Source: Magicicada septendecula (Eukaryota; Arthropoda; Insecta; Hemiptera; Cicadidae). Taken from it: a stretch of 64,000 nt of DNA. Shown in pieces: positions 1 to 12,262 of the stretch; position 1 is the first letter of the stretch, and the number at the start of each line of letters is the position of its first letter. Under the pieces are notes generated by a model. That model saw only the letters and a list, made by a program, of their open reading frames with translations. It did no database searches and was not told the DNA's origin. Where the stretch lies: NCBI GenBank assembly GCA_034769895.1, contig CM068369.1, positions 422,827,479-422,891,478 on the forward strand, given 5' to 3'. A program made the position numbers and the translations under genes.

Positions 1-170
1 CGACGCCTTCAAATTCTTATTGTGTGCTGTACACGGACGTTTTTTCCTTGTCTTCGCACTGGGATCGGGTCTGACGTGTCCCTAATTCGTCATTATTTAC
101 GACCTGGGCTTGTGTCCGTCGACTCGAGTGTGGGAACGTGCCACTTGATCGAGAAATTAAAATTTTTTTT
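1..170. other. Unassigned edge sequence
   Basis: This stretch lies beyond the point where homology of the neighbouring Gypsy pol to the complete element at 33899-50913 stops. It is less AT-rich than the surroundings. I see no coding signal or repeat in it. It could be the older target sequence or another truncated element. Confidence 0.4.
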
Positions 171-1111
171 TTAAATTTCGATCACTATAATCATTTTACT
201 AATTTCTGTGCGCACTGCTTCCTTTGCTGTATACGCTATCGGGTAGGATTTTTTATTAAAGTTGGCCAGTTCTTTGAATTTCATCTCGCACTGATACCCC
301 CGTACCTTTCCTGGTTGGTCGGAAAATACATGTCGGTACTTGTTGTAAATTCTTATTAATTTCCCACCTTCTCCACCTCTTGATCCGTTAATGGATTCCC
401 GTCTTGGGTTCCTCGAAACTGTCGGATTTCCTCCAATTTCTGATTCCATAGAATGTCATTGTTTAGTTGACTGTCTGGCTTCACTTCCCACCTCCGGTCT
501 GGTGAATCACAGATTGTTCTAATGTTATATATTGTACTGATTGGTATGACCCCTTTGCTGCCAGTTAATTCGGCTACCCATTCTCTGTCTTCATATTTCA
601 TGGTTACCTTTGATAGTTTCATATCGATAACTGCAGAGTACTTTCTCAGTATATCACAACCAATTAGAATTTCGAATGGTAAGTTATGAGCAATTAAAAA
701 TATAGGCAGTGTCTCACCATTACTTATGACTTCTAGAGACACTTGTCTCTTAATGGTTTTGTTCTGCCTTCCAGTGGCTCCAATTAAAACAGTGTTACTT
801 ACTGGTAACGTGGGTAAGCTGATCTTACTCTCTTTTTGAATTTTTTCATACATGTTTATATCAATTAAAGATACGTTTGCACCTGTGTCAATCATAAATT
901 TTACATTTACATTATATACCTTAGCGGTAACATAGGCAATTTCGTTATCCGGGTGCTTGATTACTGTGGAATTTTCTTCCATTAGCTCCTCTCGGATATT
1001 TTTCAGATAATGGTTCTGAATTATTATTATTGTGTCGTCATTAGTCTCGTTTGTCTGTCTAGTTAGTAACCCAATAGATCGGATCAGTGACGGATCCTGT
1101 GGTATTCTCAC
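171..1111 (-). pseudogene. pol: Gypsy pol fragment: protease and start of reverse transcriptase
   Basis: Broken pol of a Ty3/Gypsy-type LTR retrotransposon. Reading on the minus strand, the first frame (1111 to 356) contains a retropepsin-like protease with the catalytic motif FMIDTGANVSLID and a downstream ILIGCD segment. A second frame (449 to 171) continues with the linker and start of the RT region (YNKYRHVFSDQPGKV, then NKKSYPIAY). The two frames overlap at about 360-450, so at least one frameshift separates them. Homology to the pol at 42459-45708 ends near 180, so the RT catalytic core, RNase H and integrase are missing. The call rests on the protease motif and on collinearity with the second element in this window. 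Confidence 0.85.
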
Positions 1112-1256
1112 TGCCGCTGCTCGTTTAAATGTTGGGCGTTGCCTTCGGCGCGGTCCTCTGATCTGACGGGGTGATTATTCTCAGTGTTTTGCCTTCTCTC
1201 AATCGAGTGGTCATTGCGAGTTATTTGTTCTCGACTCCTTCTGTTTTCTTCAGCAC

Positions 1257-3015
1257 TCAACGACTCCTCGGTCTATAACCACGTCTCCCGTCGTTTCTAG
1301 TCTCTGCATTTATATAGTTCACCCGTCGCCTGTATGTTTGATTCGGTATTGACTGGTTATTATTGTGGTATTGGTTATTGGGCCTTCTATAACCGCCTCC
1401 ATTTTGGTTATTTCCCCTGTTGTAAGAATGGTTTGGATTGTTATTGTTGTTGGGGTAATTCTGGTTATAGTTTCTCGGGTAATTATTGTTGTTATTATTG
1501 TTATTAAAACCCCGATAATTATTGGGGTTGGCTGGCGGATGATTGGCCGGTGTGTGGTTTCTTTGCGGCCCACTTAGTTGATTTCTGTTATCGTAATTTC
1601 TATAGTTTGGTGTGTTCTTTTGTCGGTTCAACACATAATGTTTCTCCCGCTCATATTCCCCTAATAACGCGGCCATCTCATGAATCGTCTTGATTCGTCC
1701 ACTCAAACAGCTTTTTGTGATTTCCCCGTCGTAGTGGTATGCCAACTGTGTCACCAGGCACTCTTCAGGGATGTTAGGTTCGAGGTTCCTCGCTATGCTT
1801 ACCTTACCTAAAAAGTAAGCGGTTGGGGACTGTCCTAGGTAAGGGTCGAATCGGCCGTTGCTTATGTTATTTCTTACCACGTGCTGAGTCGCCTCCGACC
1901 AGTATTTGTCCTTGAATAATTTTTTAAACTCACTGAAATTATTTATATCTGGTCTCAGCCGTCCACCAATTGTCGTGAACTTCTTTGAACATGTCGTCGA
2001 TCATGCCCTTGATTACTGTCCACCATATCTCTCTGGTTCGGGCTAAGTTCTCCTCTACTCGTTCCATGAACTCAATTGGGTTGCGTTTATAATTTTTAAA
2101 GTTTATCGTTTCTCTATTTTCGCTACATGATATATGTGAGCTCATGATTGGTCGATCCTTCAATGCATTGATCTCTTCCTGTAGGCGTAGTTCTCTTGCC
2201 CTAAATTCAGCTATTTTCCCTTCTTGGGTGGTTGTGGTGTCCTTCACTTCACTTACTGATGCATCCAATCTGCTATAGTTCTCTTCTGCTCTGGTCTGTA
2301 TTTGTTCGAATTTGTTGTTGGTTTCTTTTTGGAGTCCTTCAACCCTCCTCTTACCTTCTCCTTCCACTTCATTCACCTTGATCAAAATTTCTTCTCGGAC
2401 TTGCATCACTACTTCGCTGGTTTTCTCTATCTTCTCTTCCGTTTCCATTACAGTTTGTTTCAGTTCTTCTCTGTATTCCGTCAACTGTTGTTGTAATGTA
2501 TCCTGGTTGTATTCAATTTTGTCGTTCAGTGTTTCAATGTCCTCTTTCATGAGTCTCAAGGTTTCGCTGATTTTCTCATTACTTCTCTCTATCTTTTCAC
2601 TGATCAGTTTGTTCTCCTCCTTCATTTTCTGTGTCAGAGTTTCATTTAATTACTCAAACTTCTTGTCTAGTTTTTCATTCATCTCCTTTTTCAACTCCTC
2701 GTTATTTTGTTTTAATAATTTTTTGTTGTCCTCCTTCATTTCTTCCTTCTGCTTCTTAAAATTGTCATTTAATTCTCCCTTCATTAATTCCCATAATCGC
2801 ATTAAGTTCGGGTCACCTCTGGTCTCCTCCTGCTGTGTGGGTTTATCTATTTCCGTCGGAGTTAATAATTCTCCTACATCTTCCACTGATGTTATTTCCT
2901 TTTCTTCCATTCTGGCACCTTTCTCGATCTCCTTTTCTAATCTCCTTGCTTCCTCTTCCGCCTCCTTTTCGCGTATCATCGTCTGGTATCTCGTCCCGTG
3001 TTTTGCCGGTTCCAT
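1257..3015 (-). pseudogene. gag: Gypsy gag, coiled-coil rich, interrupted
   Basis: Homologue of the gag at 40110-42327. It starts at MEPAKHG, about 80 bp after the PBS. The order is a charged N-terminus, a long E/K-rich predicted coiled coil (about 3015 to 2180), a conserved gag block (FKNYKRNPIEFMERVEENL, then TAYFLGKVSIARNLEPNIPE), and an Asn-rich low-complexity tail ending in an Arg-rich stretch. There is no CCHC zinc knuckle; the Asn/Arg-rich tail may bind nucleic acid instead (inference). Lesions: an in-frame TAA near 2650 splits the coiled coil, and a frameshift near 1940 separates the two halves of the conserved block. Particle assembly is the family role, but this copy cannot make an intact protein. 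Confidence 0.85.
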
Positions 3016-3076
3016 TTCTGTAGTCGCCGCTAGAATCTGTAAAGTTTAAAGGTATGTTTCCTTAACTATCCTAGCC

Positions 3077-3094
3077 CTACTAGTTGGCGCGTCA
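3077..3094 (-). other. Primer-binding site of the left Gypsy element
   Basis: On the minus strand the LTR ends ...GTTACA, followed by AAG and then TGACGCGCCAACTAGTAG. The other element has GTTACA, AAG, then TGGCGTCCAACTTAGAGG at the same place. The shared TG.CG..CCAACT core resembles the 3' end complement of tRNA-Lys used by gypsy-like elements. The tRNA identity is inferred. Confidence 0.6.
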
Positions 3095-3097
3095 CTT

Positions 3098-6000
3098 TGT
3101 AACGAAACCTTTACGTGGGTTGTAAAAATTAATTAGTTAGTGTTATTCTGTAAGTCGTTCTCTCGATCGTATAGTATATGTGTGAGTGTCGAGCGTCTGT
3201 TAACTCGCTCGTTGGGTTCGTGGTTTAGTATGTATGTAAGATTAAAGTTATTAATAAATTCAATGAATTCTGCCACTGTTATCTGCGTGTAGCACGTCGA
3301 ATTGTACCTTCTCTTACCATTTACGGGTAAACCGTATCTCTCTCCGTTTGATTTGAATGTTGCCGCCTCGCCACCTGATTGGCGCACGCCTTTCTGCAGT
3401 GTCGACTTGGCTAACGTCTTGTTTTGATGTTTTCACTTCAATAAATTTTATTTATTACCTTAATTTATTTGAATCAAACATACAGTGTTGCAGAATAGAA
3501 ATATTTATTACCACTTTAGTAGGTTTCAATTATTTTGTAATACATTAATTTTATTTTTAGCACCGGCTATTACACTTGTTCAGTTGGTATGCTCAGTTCC
3601 AGTGTATTGTATACACAAACCGTCTCGACGGTAACGTTAGTTTACAATTAAAATGTTTTTACTCAGGGGTGTTAATAAGTCCTTTTGGCTACAGAAATAT
3701 TTGACTACGGCTAAAACACACAAATTTATAACAATCCTTAATACTAGGTACACAAAAAGCTTAATATGTTAACACATTCGGGTAAGTAATTACCAATGAG
3801 ACTTAGTAAAAATTTTGGTTAGGATTTGTCTATTAGAAATGCTTGTTAATTATTTATTGTATTTTGATTTTAATAATTATCAACTGATTAAAGTTCAAAT
3901 AGTGATATTACCAATGCATTCAGTTCTAAATCAGAATAGTGATCAGTGAAGTGAAATTGTTATTTATTATTTTGATCAAAAAATTTGGAATTCGTTTAAT
4001 GGGATTATTGTTTATACTCATCAATTTTCCGCTGAAGATCCTGCGATGCCGTCTTCTTCTTCCGGATAGATCCTGCGATGCCGTCTTCTTCTATTCTTCA
4101 GAATTTCATTTATCTCGTCCAGACGGTTTTTCTCGTAGACTTCGGCCTCGTACTCCTTCTTTGATCGTCCGTCTTCTTGAGTTGATGTAGGTCTTAATGA
4201 TCTTCCTTCGGGATCCATCGTCATCTATTCTTCGCGGCGTCTTCTTGGCTTCCTTGGATAATTACGGTTTGTGGATAAATTTAATAAACAATATCTTATC
4301 CAGGATTCCCTGGGCTGTTATCCTACTCTTCTTTTTGTTTGATTTTAGTTAAAAATCACTCATTTGGAATACAATTTTGTGGTGAGAGCTACTCAATCCG
4401 CTCTCGGCGTCGGTCAATAATGGACTAGCGAAAATCTAACGGTTTTTTGGCAATAAATTTCGGTTGCTATGGTTACGTAATAAATTATGCGAATTCTCAT
4501 TGGTCATTAATTTAAGTCATTGTTATGTTTTAACGTCTTATTTTAGTTTAATTTCACAAAATATCTTCAAATGAAGATTTCTATCTTATACTAATAGCTA
4601 GGTTTATTACATGAGTACCATTGTTCATAATTTTTCATAAGGGTCATTTTGATATCCCTCATGGTCACTTTTGAGTAGCTAATTACATTTTTATTATTTT
4701 TCATATTTGTATTTTATACATATTTTATTCAAAATTGGTTGTTATTCCTATATTTTGGTATTAGGAATACTCACTTAATTTGTTTAACCATTTGGTATAC
4801 TCTGCTTCAATATTGGACTATTATTTGTTCTCAGATTTACTAAATTCTTATTTAACAGTTAGGCCTAGAGCCTAGATTTTACTATATTACTATCTAACAT
4901 TTCTTAGTAACTTATTACCTTTACATTTTGTATTTCTAACATAATTTTTTAAACAAAACAAGTAATAAACATTGGTGTTCCTAACTCCACCTCTTATTAT
5001 AGTAATAAACATTTTCTTTACAGGTTTAAGCCTGAAATAACTTCTAACTACCTTTCTACTCTCTTCTACTATCTGGTTCAATTAACAATTCATTACATTA
5101 TGTTGGTTCTTTTAAAACAGTAACAACATCCTTATTATACTAACATTAATTTATACTTTGCACAATATATACTATTCCTCCATTCCTTCACTAGACAAAG
5201 TGTCTATTGTTCTTGTTTGTCCTTCATTCCCATGCCTTAAATACTATCTTATCCTATAATCCTTATTACCTATGGCTTACTTTAATTACATCATAATAAG
5301 TTACTCTTGCTTACTAATACGAAGTTTATCTCTGGTCTTCCTGTTATTCTAACACAGTTTATTAATCAGAATACCTTTTGAAGTTTACCAACTACACTTT
5401 TTCCTTCATAGAAGATTTTTGACTTTTACACTTTCACTCACTATGTGCAACATGCTCTCACTACATGTTACCACTTTAATTTAAATATACTCCTTCTTTC
5501 ACTCACTTAATTATTCACTGGGTTGCTTTTGATGTTAGTATTATTATGGGGTTGCTGACTACAATTGTTTTTTTTTCCCTTTACAAATGATCACTTTTTG
5601 TAACTGACTGTGGCCTTGATTTGCCTTAGGGTATGTTTACTAATTCTGATTATATTCATCACTATTTATTAGGGTGTGTGTAATATTAATTCCCTAACTT
5701 ATACTTATAAACACATTCCTTCATCAATAAAATATATATAACATTATTTTTTATTAACATTATTAACCTAGGTAAATCTCATCTACACTCTAATTACATT
5801 AGTTCATTGTTAACATTCATGTTAATGGTCATTATTCGGGATTTACAATATTCATTCTTAATGTCTTGATTATATTTAGTTCTTAGCTTCTTCTTCATTG
5901 TTCCGTGGTTCCTTTTGGTATTTATCCGATCTATTGTGTCAGGTCATTGTCAGTTTAACAGTCATTTGTCATTTGGGTTATTGGGTTATTGATCTTTGAA

Positions 6001-7588
6001 TTTATAAGTCTTTGCCTCTTATACTTGTCTTCAGCTTTTTATTTTATAGTTAAATATCATTGGATCTTCACTACCTTATGTCATGTTACACTGTATGACC
6101 GCACTAGATGCAAGAAGTATTAGTGAATTATTATCAATATCACATGTAATTATAAAAGAACAACCATTGCAAAACAATCTTTAAACTATAAAGACTATTT
6201 AGACCCAAAAGAACCACATAAAAATGGGTATATTAGTAATTCAGAATTAAATCATAATGACACATGGCATACTCAGACTATGAACAATAAATGAGACTAA
6301 AAACAAGTAAATAATTATATTCTAATGAAAACTAAGCTGTCCAGAAGTTGTAATGGACATCTTAGTGTAACTATAAATATTTTTAGGATTATGTATTTAC
6401 TATTTGTTTGCACATAATCACTGGTTCACGTCTATTTCTTTCAGACACCATCTTTAAAGTTTGCCAACTATATATATAATTTGTTACTTACCAGGGTTCT
6501 TTTCGGCGAACAGGAGAACAGATTGGTTATTTAAAATAAATAAAGAATCTAGCCCAGCTTTAGTTTAACATTGTCATACTTTTATTAATTAATGACAACA
6601 TCAGAAATCAAATTAAATTCATTTGTTCCCAAAACATTACATTTCATTTAATTGCCCTCATAAAAGAAACAAATATTTTTTCTCTTTCCCTTATACATGT
6701 GCTTTAATAATACTACCTTATGTTGGTTAACAGACAGATATTGAGATATAAACTTAAATTTAACTATTGCAAACCAGCGCTTACTTGTATAACATAATTT
6801 TCACTCACTCACAGGTACGCACGTACACACACACACACGCCCGCTACCCATGCCCTTAGAGATCTCAGTTGAATGATAAAATCAAAAGAATGATCTTAAA
6901 TTTGTCAACCCTGGTTAATTTAGCTTTACCCTCCCCAATGCTACTTAGCTGTTTATATGTCCGAAAGAGTTCCACATCCTGGCATTTGCATCACTCCGCA
7001 CATTTTCTTTTACTTTCACTTTTATTCTGAAACAGTTAGTTCATTTAAACTATCTTTTAAAAACCGATTTCTTCATATTTACATTTTATTTACTGTATAG
7101 TTACATTGTTTATGCGGGCGCCCTTAAATTTGTTTTATAACTTTCATTTTGTGACCGGCCGGCACAAGGAGCAAAGTTTAACTGGGGTGAGACGAACGGC
7201 ACTATTTTCTGAAGTGGTCGCGGGTTACGTGACCAAATCTTATTGTTCTCGTTTGTATTCCTCCGCCAGTATGTGAGGTTGAGCTGACTCACCTCGCATA
7301 CCAGCGTGACGTAACATCGTACGATCCGTTAAGTTCCATAATATGTTGGTCACTCATCTAAAAATAGCTGTTTTGCTTGTCACTGGAGCTGACCTTGGCA
7401 CAATTCCATCCAATACTTGTTGCGTTGTATAATTCATTAACTCTAAATTTGTTTACTTCCCATAATTAATAATTATATTATTTTTTTTATGTTTCCCCAA
7501 AATTAATATTACCTAACAACCATTAGTTTTTTTATTAAAACACAATATTTTTTATATTACCCCAGGTAGGCCTAAATGTCCCGTTACA
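3098..7588 (-). repeat. Putative long LTR of the left Gypsy element
   Basis: The LTR/PBS junction at 3098 is well placed by the gag leader. The outer end at 7588 is a proposal: on the minus strand the sequence there reads TGTAACGGGACA, matching the starts of other LTRs in this window (TGTAGCGTGACAG at 33899, TGTAACGTGACAAAATG at 27787). The intervening 4.5 kb is AT-rich with no convincing gene. It could contain later insertions, because the other LTRs measure 2.5 to 3.3 kb. The 3' LTR is not in the window, so the boundary cannot be checked here. Confidence 0.4.
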
Positions 7589-8326
7589 TTAGAATATCTG
7601 TATCACCGTAAAAAAGTGGACAGAACGAATTATCTCAATAAATAAAGCAAAATAAACTGACCATGCTCTAGGCCATAGAAAGCATGGGTCAAATATAGTA
7701 ATTTTATTAATTTTAGACAATCATTGTACTAAATATTATCATGTATGAACTTCAAATGAACCATATGATGGAATGTAATCATCATTTGGTCAATTTTAGT
7801 AATTAATCATATAAAACAATAAGAAATATGTAATAGTCATAAGTAAGGAATTAACTTCTTATTATTAAACTCACACATGTCTTGTGAGGACTCATTTTAA
7901 AGAACAGATTAATTGTAATAACATAATGTGATTACATTAAGCATAACTTAAATAACAAGGACGTTAAACCAATTTTAAAGGAATTATATTTATTTTGGGA
8001 AAAACAAGAAGGCAACAAACTTCTCCACTACTCTCCAACCCAAAGTCGTTACAATTTTCTGTAAAATTAATTAATTTGCGAGGGGGGTGATCTTGCTGGA
8101 TGGAATGTCAGCCTTTTTAACCAATGGAATCGGTCAAAATCGACTGGGGGGTATGTGCTCCCGACATAGGAACAGCGAAGAAGAAAAATAATTTGATTAT
8201 TCCACCTCAGACTAGCAATGTGAGACGACGGCAAATTTCTGTGCGCGAATACAGTCGTTTTCAAGATATCAGCTGTGCGGTTATAAATGTAAACAGAAGG
8301 GGACATCCTAACCCCAAAATTTTTAG
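7589..8326. other. AT-rich spacer, no gene seen
   Basis: No recognisable coding sequence. The last 250 bp approach the palindrome at 8327 and may belong to the same repeat. Confidence 0.4.
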
Positions 8327-8444
8327 GGTAAACATAAAAAATATACATAAAACCCCAAAATTGACACACGCGATATCGTTGGTGCGCACCAACGATATCG
8401 CGTGTGTCTCAAGTTCGGGGTTTTATGTATATTTTTTATGTTTA
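8327..8444. repeat. Near-perfect palindrome, about 118 bp
   Basis: The centre is GGTGCGCACC at 8381-8390. The arms (GATATCGCGTGTGT and ATGTATATTTTTTATG on the right) repeat as reverse complements on the left, with only a few mismatches and a 2-nt length difference. Such a fold-back is typical of small inverted-repeat elements. It sits directly upstream of a hammerhead-like motif. Confidence 0.85.
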
Positions 8445-8526
8445 TATTATATTTATTGTTATGTGTGTAAAATTGTATATAAAGTGTTTTTAATATTTTA
8501 ATGATCGACGAACTTCACCAAGGGAT

Positions 8527-8569
8527 ATTCCTGATGATAGGGGGGCATATGTCCCGAAACGCGTAGAAT
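8527..8569 (+). ncRNA. Hammerhead-ribozyme-like motif (copy 1)
   Basis: In order: ATTC (stem I, 8527-8530), CTGATGA (8531-8537), a GGG/CCC-closed stem II (8538-8555), GAAA (8556-8559), a tiny stem III (CGCG between A and T), the cleavage triplet GTA (8563-8565), and GAAT (8566-8569), which pairs with ATTC. All invariant core positions of a type I hammerhead are present. Short-stem-III hammerheads are known from Penelope-like retroelements. It is followed about 35 bp later by GACAAGAAAAAGGTAAAAC, shared in degenerate form with copy 2. The activity is inferred. Confidence 0.6.
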
Positions 8570-8649
8570 TAAATATAGAGAAAAGGCCACCAGACGGACA
8601 AGAAAAAGGTAAAACTATTTTACTAATTATATACTATAAGTGGCCTGGA

Positions 8650-9190
8650 TACCATAAAACATGGATCTAAAATCATAATGTTTTGAATAACTAGAGTGCT
8701 ATATACAATGGATATAATAATAATTGTCAAACATTAAGTGGATTTATTATTTAAATACTGATGTAACTTTTTTGATAATTTAGATTAAGCTGATACCTGA
8801 TATTTTGGAATAGTTAATAATTTATTGCAATTCAGTATGCCTGAAGTTGTTCTCATATTGACAGTAGTCAATTTAATAACCATGTTAATAATAATATAAG
8901 CTTTTGATGTTCTTTTGTTATTAAATATTTGAATCAGTATGCCTAGAGGCAACTCAATGTTGATAATAGTCAATGTTACAACTATAGGTTAATAATTTTG
9001 AAACCATTCCAGATCATTTTTGTTCTAAAGATTAATTCGTTATTCGTAAAGCAAATGTAAGGTTGACCATAGTCGACGATATTTATTCCATAGTAATGAT
9101 TTATGAAACCATTTAATGTAATTATTGTTTATAATAGTCAACTCCGCCTACTAATGTTAAAACAGTAGCACAGACATTTTTCTTGTTTTT
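8650..9190. repeat. Degenerate tandem repeat, period about 110 bp
   Basis: Blocks near 8830-8876 and 8935-8980 share CAGTATGCCTgAaG..., then ATTGA.A.TAGTCAAT. Weaker TAGTCAA-containing copies follow near 9070 and 9130. No coding potential is seen. The region may be internal sequence of the hammerhead-bearing element just upstream. Confidence 0.4.
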
Positions 9191-9871
9191 GTATCTTGCA
9201 GGCTCAAAGGAACCACTGAAGAATTGTAAACATAATGAACCAAGGTTCAAGAAGTACATTGTAAATTTTATGTTAAATACGGTAATTTAAATAATTTTCT
9301 ATACCCTGAGATTAAGAGCAAAATAGAAAGTAAAGTCAATGACTGACTAGGCAAACAGCCTGTGTTAAATTCTAAAGTAACGATTTGCAAATATTATCAA
9401 GATTTGTTAATAAAATTAAAATTCATAACAGAAAAACAAAGAGTTGACGACTTTTTATTACACAGACAGTACAGTCTCGAGCTAGATTTTCAGCAATACT
9501 TTCACAGGTGGCACTGTGTAACACTGACCTATGAGGATTGAGTTACCGATTCAATTATTTACGAATTGGTCAATTGACAAGAACTTCATACACCGTAAGT
9601 AAATAACTTGTGTTTATTTTAGCCGAATCAGAATCTGTGGGGATCGACGAATATCCACGGATGCCTGCGAGAGAACCGACCATCAACAATTCATCGTCAG
9701 TCTTTTTCGCTACAGACAATTTTCCATTTTACAAAGTAAACAAACAAATAAAATTTAACTTAAACTTATTAAATTCTACAACAGAATAGATTTGTAACTG
9801 TACAATATCCGTAGATATAAATTTTGTAGTGTCTACGCTATCTCGTTCTAATTTTGCTTTTCTTTCTTCTC
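9191..9871. other. AT-rich sequence without a recognised gene
   Basis: A pyrimidine-rich tract followed by CTTGCAG at 9195-9201 looks like a splice acceptor, but no conserved exon follows. Nothing else could be assigned. Confidence 0.3.
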
Positions 9872-10039
9872 TTAATTTTTCTGTTTGTTTTCTAAAAAAA
9901 TCCTTGTTAACTCCTGTATTTGTGTTCTATTATTATTTTCTTTTACTTTTTCTGTTTGTTTGTCCTCTACTTTGCCAAATATAGCTTGCATCATACCTTG
10001 AAGTGCCTCTTCCATCCTTAAACTTCCCGATATTGCCAT
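9872..10039 (-). pseudogene. Short gag-like N-terminal fragment
   Basis: A 55-codon frame beginning MAISGSLRMEEALQGMM, acidic and helix-forming. It resembles the start of coiled-coil gag proteins, but I cannot show homology to the other gags here. It lies about 145 bp downstream of a PBS-like sequence on the same strand, which is the expected position for gag. It ends at a TAA and then runs into AT-rich sequence. It is either a decayed retroelement gag start or a chance frame. Confidence 0.3.
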
Positions 10040-10182
10040 GTTGATTATTATATTTAAATTTATTTTTAAAATTATTATTATTGTACAACCGTTCGCTACG
10101 TTTGCTGATTTATTTGTTTATTTTTATTAGTGATTATTATTATTACTCTTGTTGCAATTACACCTGTTATCATAGAAAATCA

Positions 10183-10200
10183 ATGTATTGGTGGGCGCCA
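10183..10200 (-). other. PBS-like sequence next to an LTR-like end
   Basis: Minus strand: ...TGACACAAC, then TGGCGCCCACCAATACAT. TGGCGCCCA is the typical start of a PBS for tRNA-Lys. The position upstream of a gag-like start supports an LTR ending near 10203 and extending rightwards. The far end of that LTR was not found. Confidence 0.4.
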
Positions 10201-10704
10201 GTTGTGTCATTAAACACAACAAAATAACATACAAAAGTATTGCAACAGTACAAACATTAACGGTACTGTGCATTGCCAAAATAAATGAAGCAAATAATAA
10301 AAATAAAATAAATATAAATTAATAAACATAATTCAGATTGCATAAGCTGGATCGTAGTAAAAATAGGGAGCGCAGAATTAATGCATGGACATGCATTTTC
10401 GACACACCTGTCACTAGCGTTCTGTATGCATGTATTTTGTTGGTGTGTGTGAAACGTGTCCGTTCCTGAAATGTAACCAACCCTTTTCAAGTAAAATAGT
10501 TGTATGTTTATTTTAATTATAAGAAAACTATGTACTATAGGATAAAACAAGAGACACCAAAGTGTATAGAAATTATAGGTAAATAAAGTGTTAAAAAACC
10601 ATATCGATGTGACGAAAAGTGCAATTACTATACGTAAAAAATGAATAACTCTTTTTGAGAGTACCATAAAGAAGTGCCATTTACGTATAGTAATCACATA
10701 AAAA

Positions 10705-10905
10705 TTAGTGATAGATTGAGCATCGAGTGATGTGAAACAAACTTTGTAATTCGCGAAAATAGGCGAAAATTGTGACTTGAACCAGAGTGGGGAAAGTAAT
10801 GCTCGACAGAATCTGACAGGTCAAATATTGTTCAGACTGGAATTTTTGCATGACCTGACTATAAATACCAGGGCACACTAATAAAGTTTCTTCTTCTCGA
10901 TTCAA
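10705..10905 (-). repeat. Inverted homologous segment, left copy
   Basis: Translated on the minus strand, this segment shares the pattern TCQ.L...I.FPT.VQ...FA.F..LQ....ITRCS with the plus-strand segment 13520-13714. The flanks match as well: TATAAATA...GCACAC and GCTATGTC.AGT.GACGC occur in inverted order at both loci. The segment carries a TATAAATA box (about 10859) and AATAAAG, so it is probably LTR promoter sequence rather than a protein gene. Confidence 0.6.
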
Positions 10906-11824
10906 CCATTGCCGCAGGAGGCTATGTCAGTCGACGACGCCAATTCACATCTATAGTGAGAGTCACAGGACAAACTAGATGTCCAACCAGAGCCGCAGAA
11001 TACATATGATGAGGTCTATGGACACACCGGCAGCATATGATGTGAGACGAGACGACTATTGATCAGCACATGCAGTGGAACACGAGCAGAGGACCAGAAG
11101 GACACGGAGAACACGACCAGAGGACCAGAAGGAGGACGTACAGATGAATAACCATGTCAAACGAGGTGATAAAAAACCATTGTAATTATAAAATTTTAAA
11201 GACACTAATTAAAATTGGAATGAAAGGCATTCAACCAATATTAAAATAAATAAATTATACATAAATGTAAAAGCAGAATAATATTTCTTGTACCAAATTT
11301 AGTAATTAATAACGTAAATGATAAGAGAAATATTTAAATTTTGAATTAACGTAATTAGTAAAGTCTTTGATGATAAAGGCGAATGCATATGCAGTAAAAA
11401 GTAAAAACAAAGTAATATAAAAGAAATTTGAATAGAAGTAAATTCAGTTTTGAAGCTAATGAATCAGCAATTGCAAAAAGATGAGCACACAATGAGTAAG
11501 CCAAGAGCAAAATAAATATTTTAAAGTAATTAAAATTAGATAATAAGCTGTGTGTATAACTTGTGTATGTAATTTGTTAGCAATAAGTTATGTACGAAAA
11601 CTTCGTACAACTGATATAATAATGAGTCAATGTTTAATATGCGATATGAAAGATTTTGTTTAATAAGTAAATTATGGAACAATTTTAAACTTAAATAACG
11701 TATCATCTTATTACGATTACACCCATGAAATCAATTCAATAAATTAAATTGAATTTGTTATGTTATATAACACACACATTTAAATTCCATTAAATAAATA
11801 TCAGTTTGTAATGTTATAAAATTT

Positions 11825-11889
11825 TGATGTCCCAAGAACGTGGGGCACCTGTAATGTTATAAAATTTTGATGTCCCAAGAACGTGGGGC
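11825..11889 (+). repeat. Two degenerate PBS-like motifs in tandem
   Basis: TTGATGTCCCAAGAACGTGG ending in GGC occurs at about 11825-11846 and again at 11868-11889, each preceded by GTTATAAAATTT. The unit resembles the exact tRNA-Lys PBS at 12022 with a few changes and an insertion. The two copies are nearly identical, so this part was duplicated recently. Confidence 0.6.
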
Positions 11890-12159
11890 TCCTCAAACAC
11901 AAATAAATTTGTATTTGCAACCTATATACACAAAGATATACCGTTGTATAAATTGTCTCCCAAAAGCGTGGGGCTACACAATTTAAATTACATTTAAATT
12001 GGTAATTTGCATTATATAAATTGGCGCCCAACGTGGGGCTCCTCAAACACAAATAAATTTGTATTTGCAACCTATATACACAAAGATATACCGTTGTATA
12101 AATTGTCTCCCAAAAGCGTGGGGCTACACAATTTAAATTACATTTAAATTGGTAATTTG
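11881..12159 (+). repeat. Direct repeat, period 150 bp, carrying PBS-like motifs
   Basis: Positions 11881-12009 and 12031-12159 are the same 129-bp sequence. The period ends in a PBS-like motif: GTCTCCCAAAAGCGTGGGGC at about 11955-11974 and 12105-12124, plus ACGTGGGGCTCCTC at the unit start. The open minus-strand frame across this region is only a product of the duplication. Confidence 0.85.
12022..12039 (+). other. Exact tRNA-Lys primer-binding site
   Basis: TGGCGCCCAACGTGGGGC, the 18-nt complement of the tRNA-Lys(1,2) 3' end used as primer site by several reverse-transcribing elements. It stands within a cluster of degenerate versions of itself, rather than beside one intact LTR and gag. 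Confidence 0.75.
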
Positions 12160-12262
12160 TGTTGTTATAGTATTTATACATACACATAAATTATTATACA
12201 TACAATCCTATGCACACTTTTAACAATAGAGCATACATTTATTTATTAAATGTAGGCGTGTC

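Larger units (their letters stand above)
172..3097 (-). mobile_element. 3'-truncated Ty3/Gypsy retrotransposon, internal region
   Basis: Leader, gag, protease and the beginning of RT in the order expected for a Gypsy element transcribed from the minus strand. The same gene order, the same leader length and recognisably similar proteins occur at 40041-45708, so the two copies belong to related but clearly diverged lineages. The element stops abruptly near 172 within RT, so its 3' half and 3' LTR are absent here. Confidence 0.85.

Noticed and set aside
11801-12187. 128-codon minus-strand frame with an internal protein duplication
   Set aside because: The duplication is the 150-bp DNA repeat carrying PBS motifs; no conserved protein pattern.
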